Positions 1-7,901 of a stretch of DNA of 36,782 nucleotides are shown one piece after another (the stretch's first letter is position 1; each line of letters opens with the position of its first letter). The position numbers were made by a program, and so were the translations under genes. A model generated the notes under the pieces. It saw nothing but the letters and a program-made list of their open reading frames with translations. It had not been told where the DNA came from and searched no databases. This DNA comes from Clostridiales bacterium (lineage in GTDB: Bacteria > Bacillota > Clostridia > Christensenellales > Aristaeellaceae): positions 1-36,782 of the forward strand of contig SVGL01000025.1 of assembly GCA_015056325.1 (NCBI GenBank), in the 5' to 3' direction.

Positions 1-6
1 GAGCAT
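1..6 (-). CDS. Start of next gene in the cell-wall cluster (truncated by window edge)
   Basis: Only two codons lie inside the window. On the minus strand an AAAGGAG ribosome site (about 12-18) precedes an ATG at 6-4, about 30 bases after the murD stop. In related clusters ftsW or murG follows murD, so either is plausible, but nothing in the two codons identifies the product. Confidence 0.45.
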
Positions 7-36
7 GAATGCTCCTTTCAGCGCTGAGAGACTGTG

Positions 37-1410
37 TTAATTCAGTTCGTTGACCAATTCCTTGAAGATACGGCCGCGGGCCTCATAGTCCGGGAACATA
101 TCGAAGGAGGCGCAGGCCGGGCTGAGCAGCACGTTCCAGCCATCTCCGGACAGGCTGCGGCACTGGTCGATGGCGTCCTTGAGGGTCGCGGCGCGATGCA
201 GGTTGACGTAGCCGTTCTCCCGGCACTGGCGCTCGATCTGATCCGCCGTCACACCGATGAGCACCGCCTCGCGGATGTACTCCGAGGCCAGCATTTCCTT
301 CACCATGGGGGTGAAGTCGCAGTGCTTGTCGTAGCCGCCAAGGATGATCGCCGTGGGGCGGTTCATGGTCTGGATGGCCTTGATGGTGGAGTCCACATTG
401 GTGCCCTTGGAGTCGTTGATGTAGCGCACGCCATCCAGTTCGCGGACGAACTCGATGCGGTGCTCCACGCCGGTGAAGGTACGCAGGGTGTGAGCGATGA
501 CCTCGGCCTCCACGCCGCAGGCTGTCGCCATGCAGCAAGCCGCCAGGGCGTTCTCGAGGTTGTGCGGACCGGGAATGTACACGTCTTCCGTCGGGCAGAT
601 GGCGGTTTCCACGCCGCCGAAGCGGGTGACAATCATGCCGTCGCGCACGAAGGCGCCGTTCTCGACCTCGACCTTGCGGGAGAAGAGCATCACCTGGGCC
701 TTCACCATCGGGATGTAGGGCGCGAGGGCCGGATCATCCGCATTGAAAACAGCCACGTCATCGGCGGTCATGTTGGCAAACATGCGCATTTTGGTCAGCG
801 CGTAGTTTTCCATGGTTCCGTGACGGTTGAGGTGATCCTCGGTAATGTTCAGCAGCGCGCCGCAGCGGGGGTGGAAGGTCTCCGCCGTTTCCATCTGGAA
901 GGAGCTGACCTCGCAGACGAACATGTCGCTGTCGGCGCTGTCGATGCCCGCCGCTGAGTAGGGGTAGCCGATGTTGCCCACCACATGGGTGGTGCGGCCC
1001 GCGTTGCGGAAGATCTCGCCCAGCAGGGACACGGTGGTCGTCTTGCCGTTGGTGCCGGTGATGGCCACCATTTCGCCGGAGGACAGCTGGTGAGCCATCT
1101 CCAGCTCGCCGGTGACGTAAATGCCCATTTCCTTCGCCTTGACCACGAAGCCCGCCGTATCCGGGATGCCGGGGCTGATGATCATCGCATCGATGCCGTC
1201 GAGACACTCCCCTGCCGGGCAGCCCAGGGCATATTCGATGTCCAGGCCATTCAGGGGCTGCAGCGCGTCGCCGAGCTGTTCAGCGGTCTTGTTGTCGTTG
1301 ATAACGACCTTCGCGCCAGCCTTGTGGAGCAGCTTCGCCGCCGCCACGCCGCTGCGGGCCATGCCCACGACGAGGACGCGCTTGCCAGCGTAGTTATTCA
1401 TGTTGCGCAT
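37..1410 (-). CDS. murD: UDP-N-acetylmuramoyl-L-alanine--D-glutamate ligase MurD
   Basis: Cytoplasmic Mur ligase that adds D-glutamate to UDP-MurNAc-L-Ala using ATP. Seen: an N-terminal Rossmann-like domain (VLVVGMARSGVAA, about residues 12-24), the ATP loop GTNGKTTT at 119-126, the central-domain signature SSFQ followed by NITEDHLNRHG, and the C-terminal motif DSKGTNVDST. Its 457 residues are normal for the family. The ATG at 1410 lies 9 bases after GGAGG; a second ATG three codons in is less well placed. It follows mraY after a 118-bp gap that holds a palindromic repeat, so it may be partly uncoupled from the upstream genes. The identification is secure. Confidence 0.97.
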   Translation of the reverse strand: MRNMNNYAGKRVLVVGMARSGVAAAKLLHKAGAKVVINDNKTAEQLGDALQPLNGLDIEYALGCPAGECLDGIDAMIISPGIPDTAGFVVKAKEMGIYVTGELEMAHQLSSGEMVAITGTNGKTTTVSLLGEIFRNAGRTTHVVGNIGYPYSAAGIDSADSDMFVCEVSSFQMETAETFHPRCGALLNITEDHLNRHGTMENYALTKMRMFANMTADDVAVFNADDPALAPYIPMVKAQVMLFSRKVEVENGAFVRDGMIVTRFGGVETAICPTEDVYIPGPHNLENALAACCMATACGVEAEVIAHTLRTFTGVEHRIEFVRELDGVRYINDSKGTNVDSTIKAIQTMNRPTAIILGGYDKHCDFTPMVKEMLASEYIREAVLIGVTADQIERQCRENGYVNLHRAATLKDAIDQCRSLSGDGWNVLLSPACASFDMFPDYEARGRIFKELVNELN

Positions 1411-1441
1411 GTGGATGCGCCTCCATTGTACTTGCTTATTT

Positions 1442-1512
1442 CGGAGCAGGATTCCGCTCCTGCGGGAGCGGCCAAAGGGCTTTCCGATCGCCCTTTGGAA
1501 ACCTTCGGGTAC
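1442..1512. repeat. Intergenic palindromic repeat, copy A
   Basis: Lies between mraY and murD. It holds one hairpin around GAGCAGGA/CTCCTGC and a second with arms CCAAAGGGC (1472-1480) and GCCCTTTGG (1490-1498), followed by ACCTTCGGGT. The second half is closely related to 27697-27752. A repeated non-coding element is the simplest reading; it could also act as an attenuator or RNA-stability hairpin between mraY and murD. Confidence 0.6.
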
Positions 1513-1528
1513 CTCTTTCCAGAGATTA

Positions 1529-2593
1529 TCAGATGATCACCGACACGACCGCAATCGCGCTCAGCACCGCCGTCACAATGGCGTACATGAGGACGATCTG
1601 CGTCTCCTTCATGCCGCACATTTCAAAATGGTGGTGAATGGGCGACATCTTGAACAGGCGCTTGGGCGTGCCGGTCAGCTTGCGGGTCAGCTTGTAGTAG
1701 TAGCGCTGCAGGATGACGCTCACGCTGGACATGACCATGGTGAAGCCGATCAGCAGCAGCAGGAAGGGCTGACGCAGCAGCATCGCCATGCCGACCACCG
1801 CGCCGCCGATGAACATGGAGCCGGTATCGCCCATGAAGACCGTCGCCGGGTAGTGGTTGAAGCGCAGGAAGCCAATGCACGCGCCGCACAGGGCCAGGGC
1901 GAAGACGGCGATGGTCTGGTAGTTGCCCGCCAACGCCAGAAGCGCCTCGTCAGCAGGATAGTCAACCATACCCACGCCAAGGGAGTTTGCCATATTAATC
2001 AGTGCCGCGAACAGTGCAATCGCCGCCCAGCCAATGGAGCCCACCGCCGTCACGGAGGACAGGATGCCGTCCAGGCCATCCTGCAGGTTGGCGGAGTTCA
2101 CCATGAACAGCACCGTCAGCGCCAGCAGCGGAATGTAGAAGATGCCCAGATCCCACTCCACGTTGAAGAAGGGAATGATGATCTTGCTGCCCACCTCCGG
2201 ATGGAAGTAGCAGTAGCAGGCAAAGCCGATGCACACCACGGCCTGGCCGATGATCTTCTGCCAGGGGGTCAGGCCCTCGTGGCGCTTCTTGACCATCTTG
2301 ATCCAGTCATCGCCAAAGCCCACCGCCATGGAACCCAGCGCCACGAACAGCAGCGCCAGCATGTGATCCCACGCGCCGAGGGTCACGCCGCACACCACAA
2401 AGGCCACCACGCAGCCCAGCGCGATGCACAGACCGCCCATGATGGGGGTGCCCTGCTTCTTCATATGGGACTGGGGGCCCAGCTCGTACATGGTCTGGCC
2501 CAACTTCAATTTGCGCAGCCAGGCAATGAGCTTCGGGCCGGTCAGCAGCACGATGGCCGCAGAGAGGATCAATGCAAGAATCATCCTTAGCAT
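1529..2593 (-). CDS. mraY: Phospho-N-acetylmuramoyl-pentapeptide-transferase MraY
   Basis: Polytopic membrane enzyme that transfers phospho-MurNAc-pentapeptide to undecaprenyl phosphate to make lipid I. Seen: about ten hydrophobic segments over 354 residues, an acidic pair in GFGDDW (about 93-97), NLQDGLDGI (about 169-177, the family's NLTDGLDG with T replaced by Q), MGDTGSMFIGG, and the cytoplasmic histidine motif PIHHHFE near the C-terminus. The start follows GAGGT with 7 bases of spacing. It comes directly after murE; murF, which usually separates the two, is missing. The identification is secure. Confidence 0.97.
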   Translation of the reverse strand: MLRMILALILSAAIVLLTGPKLIAWLRKLKLGQTMYELGPQSHMKKQGTPIMGGLCIALGCVVAFVVCGVTLGAWDHMLALLFVALGSMAVGFGDDWIKMVKKRHEGLTPWQKIIGQAVVCIGFACYCYFHPEVGSKIIIPFFNVEWDLGIFYIPLLALTVLFMVNSANLQDGLDGILSSVTAVGSIGWAAIALFAALINMANSLGVGMVDYPADEALLALAGNYQTIAVFALALCGACIGFLRFNHYPATVFMGDTGSMFIGGAVVGMAMLLRQPFLLLLIGFTMVMSSVSVILQRYYYKLTRKLTGTPKRLFKMSPIHHHFEMCGMKETQIVLMYAIVTAVLSAIAVVSVII

Positions 2594-2617
2594 GTTCAGT
2601 ACCTCGTAATGTTCAAA

Positions 2618-4075
2618 TTAGTCGTCCATTTCGGCAAGGAGCTCGGCAACAACAACCTTCTCGTCGAAGTCGTGCTTCACGCCGCGGATCTCCTGATAGG
2701 TCTCGTGACCCTTGCCGCACAGGGCGATCACGTCACCCTCACGGCCAATCTCCATCGCGTGGCGGATGGCCTCGCGGCGGTTCTCGATCACCACATACTC
2801 GCAGTCGGTCTCCTTGATGCCTTCCTCAATGGAGGCCAGGATGGCCATGGGATCCTCGTTGCGGGGGTTGTCGGAGGTCAGGATGCACATGTCGGCCAGC
2901 TCGCCGCCGATGCGGCCCATGATGGGGCGCTTGGCTCGATCGCGGTCACCGCCGCAGCCAAAGACGGCAATCAGCCGGCCGCGGGTGAATTCGCGGCAGG
3001 TGCGCAGGATGTTGTCCAGCGCATCAGGAGCGTGGGCGTAGTCCAGGATCACGCGGTAGGGCGTGCCGGTGGGCAGCATCTCGATGCGGCCGGGGACGTT
3101 CGCGATCTTCTCCAGACCGGCCTTGATGTCCTCATGGGAGATGCCCAGCACCATCGCGCAGGAAGCCGCAGCAATGGCGTTATACACGTTGAACATGCCG
3201 GTCATCCGCAGGTTGATGAGCAGCGCGTGCATGCCCTGGAGCTTCAGCTCAAAGCCCACGCCGGTCTCGGTGATCTCAATGTCACGGGCGAAGAGGTCCG
3301 CCGCTGCCGCGATGCCGAAGGTCAGGTGGGGCACTTCTATGTCCCGCAGGATGTTGACGCTGGTCTCCTCGTCCACGTTCAGCACGGCATTCTTCACCAT
3401 GCCGGAGGTGAAGAACTTCTTCTTGCACTCGAAATAGGCTTCCATCGTGCCGAAGTAATCGAGGTGATCCTGGCTGAGGTTGGTGTAGGCGCCCACCTCG
3501 AAGGTGATGCCGTCCAGGCGGAACATGTCAATCGCGTGGGCGGAGACCTCCATGACCACAGCATTCACGCCTTCGTCCACCATCGCGCGCAGATCACGCT
3601 GCAGGTCGATCGGGTCGGGCGTGGTGTAGTTGGAGGCGATGCGCTTTTCGCCGATCATATTGCCGGTGGTGCCGATGAGGCCCACCTTCATGCCCGCCGT
3701 CTCCAGGATGGATTTGATCATGTAGGTGGTGGTGGTCTTGCCCTTGGTGCCGGTCACGCCGACAAGGCGCATCCGATCCGCCGGGTGACCATAGAAGGCC
3801 GCCGCCATGCGGGACATCGCCGCGCGGACGGAGGTCACCTTCACCTGAGGAATATCGATATCCACAAAGTGATCCACCACCAGGGCCACACAGCCGTTGG
3901 CAACAGCCTGGGGGGCGTAATCATGGGCGTCAAAGCGCGCGCCGGGAATGCAGAAGAACAGGCCGTTTTCGACCTTCTTGCGGCTGTCGGAGCACAGCTC
4001 GCCGATCTCGGTGACCATATTGCCTCTGGTTTCCACCAGGTAAGGAACCTTCTCAAACAGGGTACAGAGCTTCAT
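2618..4075 (-). CDS. murE: UDP-MurNAc-L-Ala-D-Glu--2,6-diaminopimelate ligase MurE
   Basis: Adds the third stem-peptide residue to UDP-MurNAc-dipeptide. Seen: ATP loop GVTGTKGKTTTT at about 106-117, the central motif TNLSQDHLDYFGTMEAY, and the substrate motif DNPRNEDP at 402-409. DNPR is the family signature for meso-diaminopimelate rather than lysine, so an A1-gamma (DAP) peptidoglycan is inferred. Its 485 residues are typical. TAGGAG lies 7 bases before the ATG. It sits 24 bases upstream of mraY and is probably cotranscribed with it. Confidence 0.97.
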   Translation of the reverse strand: MKLCTLFEKVPYLVETRGNMVTEIGELCSDSRKKVENGLFFCIPGARFDAHDYAPQAVANGCVALVVDHFVDIDIPQVKVTSVRAAMSRMAAAFYGHPADRMRLVGVTGTKGKTTTTYMIKSILETAGMKVGLIGTTGNMIGEKRIASNYTTPDPIDLQRDLRAMVDEGVNAVVMEVSAHAIDMFRLDGITFEVGAYTNLSQDHLDYFGTMEAYFECKKKFFTSGMVKNAVLNVDEETSVNILRDIEVPHLTFGIAAAADLFARDIEITETGVGFELKLQGMHALLINLRMTGMFNVYNAIAAASCAMVLGISHEDIKAGLEKIANVPGRIEMLPTGTPYRVILDYAHAPDALDNILRTCREFTRGRLIAVFGCGGDRDRAKRPIMGRIGGELADMCILTSDNPRNEDPMAILASIEEGIKETDCEYVVIENRREAIRHAMEIGREGDVIALCGKGHETYQEIRGVKHDFDEKVVVAELLAEMDD

Positions 4076-4139
4076 GGTGATTCTCCTATCCTATATATGC
4101 TGAAATCAGTCTGTATTCTCATAGGGACTTCAGCCCATT

Positions 4140-4187
4140 TTACTGACTGGTTGTCTCAAAGGTGACAAGGATGCTGGTACCCGGGGG
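4140..4187 (-). pseudogene. Remnant duplicate of the PBP C-terminus
   Basis: Read on the minus strand, 4187-4140 encodes PPGTSILVTFETTSQ and then TAA. Ten of these residues (PGTSILVTFE) are exactly the last ten residues of the upstream PBP, encoded at 4219-4248. The two 30-base stretches differ at four positions (CTG/CTT, GTT/GTC, ACG/ACC, TTC/TTT), all synonymous third positions. The remnant is out of frame with the intact gene (34 bases lie between the PBP stop and its GGT codon) and has its own TGA just upstream, so it is not translated as a PBP extension. It looks like the 3' end of a lost second PBP gene. Confidence 0.65.
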
Positions 4188-4215
4188 ATTTCATCCCGTT
4201 TTTTCGCCCCGGGGG

Positions 4216-6318
4216 CTACTCGAACGTAACCAGGATGCTGGTACCCGGTGCGACATACTCCCCTGCCGCCGGGGCCTGACGCACGCAAACGCCCGTCCCG
4301 ACCATGGAGAGCAGCAGCCCCCGCTGCCGAAGCAGCCGCGCGCAGTCCACATCCGATGCGCCGATCAGGTCGGGGACGCAGACCAGATCCTGCGGGGTCA
4401 GCGTTTCACTGGAGGCGGTGTAAGCCATAACATGGCCGCCTTCCTTGAGGATCGCACCCTCAGGCGGCAGCTGATCCAGGACAACAGTATTCACGCCGTC
4501 CTCCAGCAGGTCAAGGCCTGCCTCTGCCAGTTTACGCCTTGCTTGAGCAATCGTCAAGCCTTTTATATCGGGAACCAAAACATCTTTCTGATTTTCCGCG
4601 TATTTATCCACCCCCAGCAGGGGCAGAGCCTCTTCGAAGATCTGCCGCGCAAAGGGCGCTGCCGTGGTGCCGCCGTAGTCCACAGGCACATGGGCCTCAT
4701 TGACCACCACCAGCACGCTGATGAGGGGATCATCCGCCGGGGCGAAGCCGTAGAAGGAGCCAATATGCACGTTGGAGACGATGCGGCCTTCCTTGTACAC
4801 CTGAGCCGTGCCGGTCTTACCGCCGATGCGGAAGCCCTCGATGTAAGCGTTCTTGCCGCCTCCCTCGGAGACAACGGCCTCCAGCAGCCCGCGCAGGGTT
4901 TCGCTGGTTTCCGGCTTGATAGGTGTGGACACCACCGTCGGGTTGAACCGCTGAATGGGCTGGCCCAGCTCATCCTGGATTTCCGCAACGATACGGGGCT
5001 TCATCAGCTTGCCGCCGTTGATGGCAGCGTTGCAGGCCATCACCAGCTGGATGGGCGTCACCGCCACCGACTGGCCAAACCCAATACGGGCCAGATCGAC
5101 CCGCTTCACATAGCGGCTGCCAATGAGGATGCCGCCCGATTCGCCGGGCAGGTCAATGCCGGTGCGCTGTCCCAGCCCAAAGGCGTTCAGGTACCTATAG
5201 AAGGTATCCGTGCCCATGCGCAGGGCCAGCTCCACAAACACCGGGTTGCAGGAGTTTTGCAGGCCCTCGGCCATGGATTCCGCGCCGTGGGCACGGCCCC
5301 AGCAGCGGATGGTATCGCCGTCCACCGTCACCTTGGCGGAGCAGTGGAAGCGGTCCTCCGGGGTGGTGACTCCGCTGTCAAGCGCGGCGGCGGAGGTCAG
5401 GATCTTGAAGGTGGAGCCCGGCTCGTAGACGTCAGAGATGGCAGTGATGCGCATCAGCTCCGTCAGAGCGGAGACGTCGGAGCGGGGCGGCTCGTTGGGG
5501 TCGTAGTCCGGCTTGATGCAAAGGGCCAGGATAGCGCCCGTGCGCACGTCGGATACAATGCAGGTCACCGACTTGGCGGAATTGACCTCCAGGCATTCCC
5601 GCATCGCCTTTTCCGCGATGGCCTGGATGTCCGCGTCGATGGTGAGTTTCAAGCTGCTGCCCGCCTGGGAAGGAATGTACCACCCCTCCGTACCGGGGAG
5701 GATGCGGTTTCGCGCGTCCACCTGGCGCAGATAGCTGCCCTCCATGCCCGCCAGCACATGCTCGTACTGGCTTTCCAGGCCGGACTGCCCCGCGGCGTCG
5801 ATGGTGGTCAGCCCCAGCGCCTGGGTCAGGAATGCTCCATTGGGGTACCAGCGGCTCACGTCCTCGTCAAAGGCGAGAGCTTTGAGGCAAGCGCTTTCCG
5901 GGGCTTCATTCTTGAGGGTGCGCAGCTGGTCGACGGCAGCCCGGCTCACCTGTCGCTTGAGGATAACGGAGCCCTTGGTGTTGTCCGAGAGCTTCTTCGT
6001 AGCGCTCTCCCGGTCAAGGGGGAGCACCGGCTCAATCGCATCCAGGAAGGCGGGGATATCCGTCACCAGGCGGGGATCCGCCGTCACGGTATAGGCCGTG
6101 GCGGACAGGGCCAGGATTCGTTCGTGCCGGTCAAGGATGCTGCCGCGTCTGGCGGTCACGGTGCCTGCCTTTGTCCATTGGGAGACGCCCCTTTGGGTCA
6201 GCGCCTCCGCGTCGCGTACTGTCAATGTGGCCAGACGCCCGATCACCAGCAGAAACAGCGCTGCCAAGGTGAGGGTCATCAGCCAGATTCTCTTGCGTAC
6301 CAGCAGTTCCGGATGCAT
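4216..6318 (-). CDS. ftsI: Class B penicillin-binding protein with PASTA domains (FtsI/PBP2B/SpoVD type)
   Basis: Septal or spore-cortex peptidoglycan transpeptidase anchored by one N-terminal membrane segment (about residues 11-31). Seen with the ATG at 6318: dimerisation domain, catalytic serine in STFK (about 302), SCN (about 356), KTGTAQ (about 501), and two C-terminal PASTA repeats (about 579-640 and 645-700). Length is 700 residues. An upstream TTG would add ten residues, but the ATG lies just after GGGGGAAGG and is preferred. It follows the ftsL-like gene as in other mra clusters. Two PASTA domains favour a PBP2B/PBP2X-like division role over SpoVD, but the sequence does not settle this. 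A duplicate of its last codons lies just downstream. Confidence 0.94.
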   Translation of the reverse strand: MHPELLVRKRIWLMTLTLAALFLLVIGRLATLTVRDAEALTQRGVSQWTKAGTVTARRGSILDRHERILALSATAYTVTADPRLVTDIPAFLDAIEPVLPLDRESATKKLSDNTKGSVILKRQVSRAAVDQLRTLKNEAPESACLKALAFDEDVSRWYPNGAFLTQALGLTTIDAAGQSGLESQYEHVLAGMEGSYLRQVDARNRILPGTEGWYIPSQAGSSLKLTIDADIQAIAEKAMRECLEVNSAKSVTCIVSDVRTGAILALCIKPDYDPNEPPRSDVSALTELMRITAISDVYEPGSTFKILTSAAALDSGVTTPEDRFHCSAKVTVDGDTIRCWGRAHGAESMAEGLQNSCNPVFVELALRMGTDTFYRYLNAFGLGQRTGIDLPGESGGILIGSRYVKRVDLARIGFGQSVAVTPIQLVMACNAAINGGKLMKPRIVAEIQDELGQPIQRFNPTVVSTPIKPETSETLRGLLEAVVSEGGGKNAYIEGFRIGGKTGTAQVYKEGRIVSNVHIGSFYGFAPADDPLISVLVVVNEAHVPVDYGGTTAAPFARQIFEEALPLLGVDKYAENQKDVLVPDIKGLTIAQARRKLAEAGLDLLEDGVNTVVLDQLPPEGAILKEGGHVMAYTASSETLTPQDLVCVPDLIGASDVDCARLLRQRGLLLSMVGTGVCVRQAPAAGEYVAPGTSILVTFE

Positions 6319-6403
6319 GTCCTTCCCCCTGATGCGCGGATATTCCAAACGGGGAACCGAAGAGTTCTCCCCCTCAGTCCCCCGGTGTGGGCTTTATCTA
6401 TAC

Positions 6404-7003
6404 TCAGTTGCCCCAGATGGACGCCAGGGCAGTGATGCCGTTGGTGCCCGTCAGGGTGATAACGGCGTCGGTAGGCGCCTGCAGATAGTTCACGCGCACG
6501 CCCTTGGAGCTGATCAGCCCCATGCGCACCGCCTCCTGGCGGATGTTGACGTCGTTGGATTGCGTCGCAATCTGATCACGGGTCTGGCCGCACTGCACTT
6601 CCAGCACGGTAATACGGTCCCGCTTGGCATCGATGGCATTGCTGATTCGCTCGCGCTCATCCATATGAACGCCGAAGATGCTGAAAAGGAAGATAGCCAG
6701 CACAGCCAGCATCACAACAGCAGGCATAAAGCGCACACCGTACTTGCTCACAGCAGGCGTACGGGCGGTATCGTCATGACGGACAGCATGGTAGGACCCA
6801 GTGCTGCTGCCGGAAGTATACTGACGGCGGCGGGAGCTGGCTTCCACAGGCTGCTGATCCTGCATATCAGGGAACTCTCCGGTGAAGGAGAAGGAACGTC
6901 CCCCGGGACGGCAGAAGGCCATGGCTTCCGCCTGACGGGACTTCGACACGAAATCCGCAGGACGGGTATGGCGGCGCATCCGGTTGCGCATGGGGGTCGT
7001 CAT
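6404..7003 (-). CDS. ftsL: FtsL-like septum formation protein
   Basis: Bitopic membrane protein expected to join the FtsL-DivIC/FtsB-FtsQ complex that activates the septal synthase. Seen: a long basic, Ser/Arg-rich cytoplasmic region (residues 1 to about 90), one membrane segment (about 92-111, MPAVVMLAVLAIFLFSIFGV), a short coiled-coil region, and the RQEAVRMGLI motif near the C-terminus typical of FtsL/DivIC. At 199 residues it is longer than usual (about 100-130) because of the cytoplasmic extension. The start is clear: AGGAGG 8 bases before the ATG. Sequence conservation in this family is low, so the call rests on architecture and its place between mraZ and the class B PBP. No rsmH gene precedes it. 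Confidence 0.8.
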   Translation of the reverse strand: MTTPMRNRMRRHTRPADFVSKSRQAEAMAFCRPGGRSFSFTGEFPDMQDQQPVEASSRRRQYTSGSSTGSYHAVRHDDTARTPAVSKYGVRFMPAVVMLAVLAIFLFSIFGVHMDERERISNAIDAKRDRITVLEVQCGQTRDQIATQSNDVNIRQEAVRMGLISSKGVRVNYLQAPTDAVITLTGTNGITALASIWGN

Positions 7004-7063
7004 AGTCTATTCCTCCTAAACGCCATACATGCCAATAAGGTGCAGCATGGCAGCATATATTCA

Positions 7064-7606
7064 TTACATATTGGCAAGCACGGAATCAATGTTTGCGATG
7101 AAGTCCATCAGCTGATCCTCGCACTTGACGCGCACAGCGATGCGCAGATGATCTCCCGCGCCCATGATATCGACGTCCTTGTCCTCGCCGAGGATGATCT
7201 GGCGCAGCCGGGCAGGCAGCAGCACGCGGCCCTGACCGTCGCACTCCTGAGCGCGGAAGGTATAGGCGTCCAGCCACTGCAGGTACTTCTTGCGCTCGGG
7301 GTTGCCGGTTTCCTGCAGAGCCTTGTCGTGGCTCTCGCGCATGTGGACGTAGGCAAGCTCGGGATACACGGCGATGGACTTGAAGTCAAACTCCGGTGCA
7401 ACGGTGAAGGTCTTGCCCAGCATATCGCGGAAGGCCAGCGGGATAACCATGCGGCCTTTGCTGTCCAGGGTATGGGCAAAGGTGCCGGTGAAGGTATGGC
7501 TGTATTTTTCGATCAGCGCACGGTCTTCGTCGCTCAGACCGGTCATATCGGGCATGACGGGCGCTGCTGCGTCCTGCATGCCGTTGGTCAGTTCCAGATC
7601 AGCCAC
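7064..7606 (-). CDS. mraZ: Transcriptional regulator and cell-division protein MraZ, with N-terminal extension
   Basis: DNA-binding regulator of the division and cell-wall cluster, made of two AbrB-like half-domains. Seen: FTGTFAHTLDSKGRMVIP in the first half and CDGQGRVLLPARLRQ in the second, the paired D-x-(K/Q)-G-R loops of the family. I place the start at the GTG at 7606, a few bases after GGGGGTGA, giving 180 residues; a GTG at 7609 is also possible. Canonical MraZ begins almost at the first domain, but here about 34 acidic residues precede it and no internal ATG in that stretch has a ribosome site. A MraZ-type repeat array overlaps its promoter, pointing to autoregulation. Confidence 0.93.
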   Translation of the reverse strand: MADLELTNGMQDAAAPVMPDMTGLSDEDRALIEKYSHTFTGTFAHTLDSKGRMVIPLAFRDMLGKTFTVAPEFDFKSIAVYPELAYVHMRESHDKALQETGNPERKKYLQWLDAYTFRAQECDGQGRVLLPARLRQIILGEDKDVDIMGAGDHLRIAVRVKCEDQLMDFIANIDSVLANM

Positions 7607-7645
7607 CACATCACCCCCACTTTTCTGCACAAAATAGGTTTGAAA

Positions 7646-7670
7646 AACCACTCGCTCTCATTTTATCCCA
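7646..7670 (-). promoter_or_regulatory. Putative MraZ operator (TGGGN repeats, 10-bp period)
   Basis: On the minus strand TGGGA (7670-7666), TGAGA (7660-7656) and TGGTT (7650-7646) are each separated by 5 bases. MraZ is known to bind direct TGGGN repeats with 5-nt spacers in front of its own gene. The array overlaps the -10 element, so binding would block the promoter. The second and third repeats are degenerate. Confidence 0.6.
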
Positions 7671-7688
7671 CTTTTGAACGCAGGTCAA
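7660..7688 (-). promoter_or_regulatory. mraZ promoter
   Basis: On the minus strand TTGACC (7688-7683), a 17-base spacer, then TAAAAT (7665-7660), about 54 bases before the mraZ GTG. This is a good SigA-type match and probably drives the whole division cluster. Confidence 0.7.
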
Positions 7689-7822
7689 GAGTGAGAAAAG
7701 ATGTTTTTTTGTTTGGAGAAGAATGTCGCAAAGCCGGTTATTTCATGGTGTTTTCATCATTTTGTCACAGGTGACACCAGCATTTGGTGGTTGAACAAAC
7801 GTTCGCCGCCATCGGTGGTATC

Positions 7823-7855
7823 AAAAAAGCGCACCCGACACAATGTCGGATGCGC
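7823..7855 (-). terminator. Rho-independent terminator of the metallophosphoesterase gene
   Basis: Minus-strand hairpin with arms GCGCATCCGACA and TGTCGGGTGCGC, a 3-base loop and one G-T pair, followed directly by six T residues. It ends the zinc-ribbon/phosphoesterase unit before the mraZ promoter region. Confidence 0.85.
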
Positions 7856-7901
7856 AGCTTGTCGATTCTTCGATTTTTATCGAAAATGTTTTAGATTTTT
7901 G

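Noticed and set aside
2609..4165. Long open frame on the plus strand antisense to murE
   Set aside because: It mirrors murE codon structure, lacks a ribosome site and has a His/Ala/Gly-rich composition typical of antisense frames in GC-rich DNA.
4140..4218. Stop-codon read-through or frameshift extending the PBP into its duplicated tail
   Set aside because: The duplicate is in another frame, 34 bases after the stop, and has its own TGA immediately upstream.
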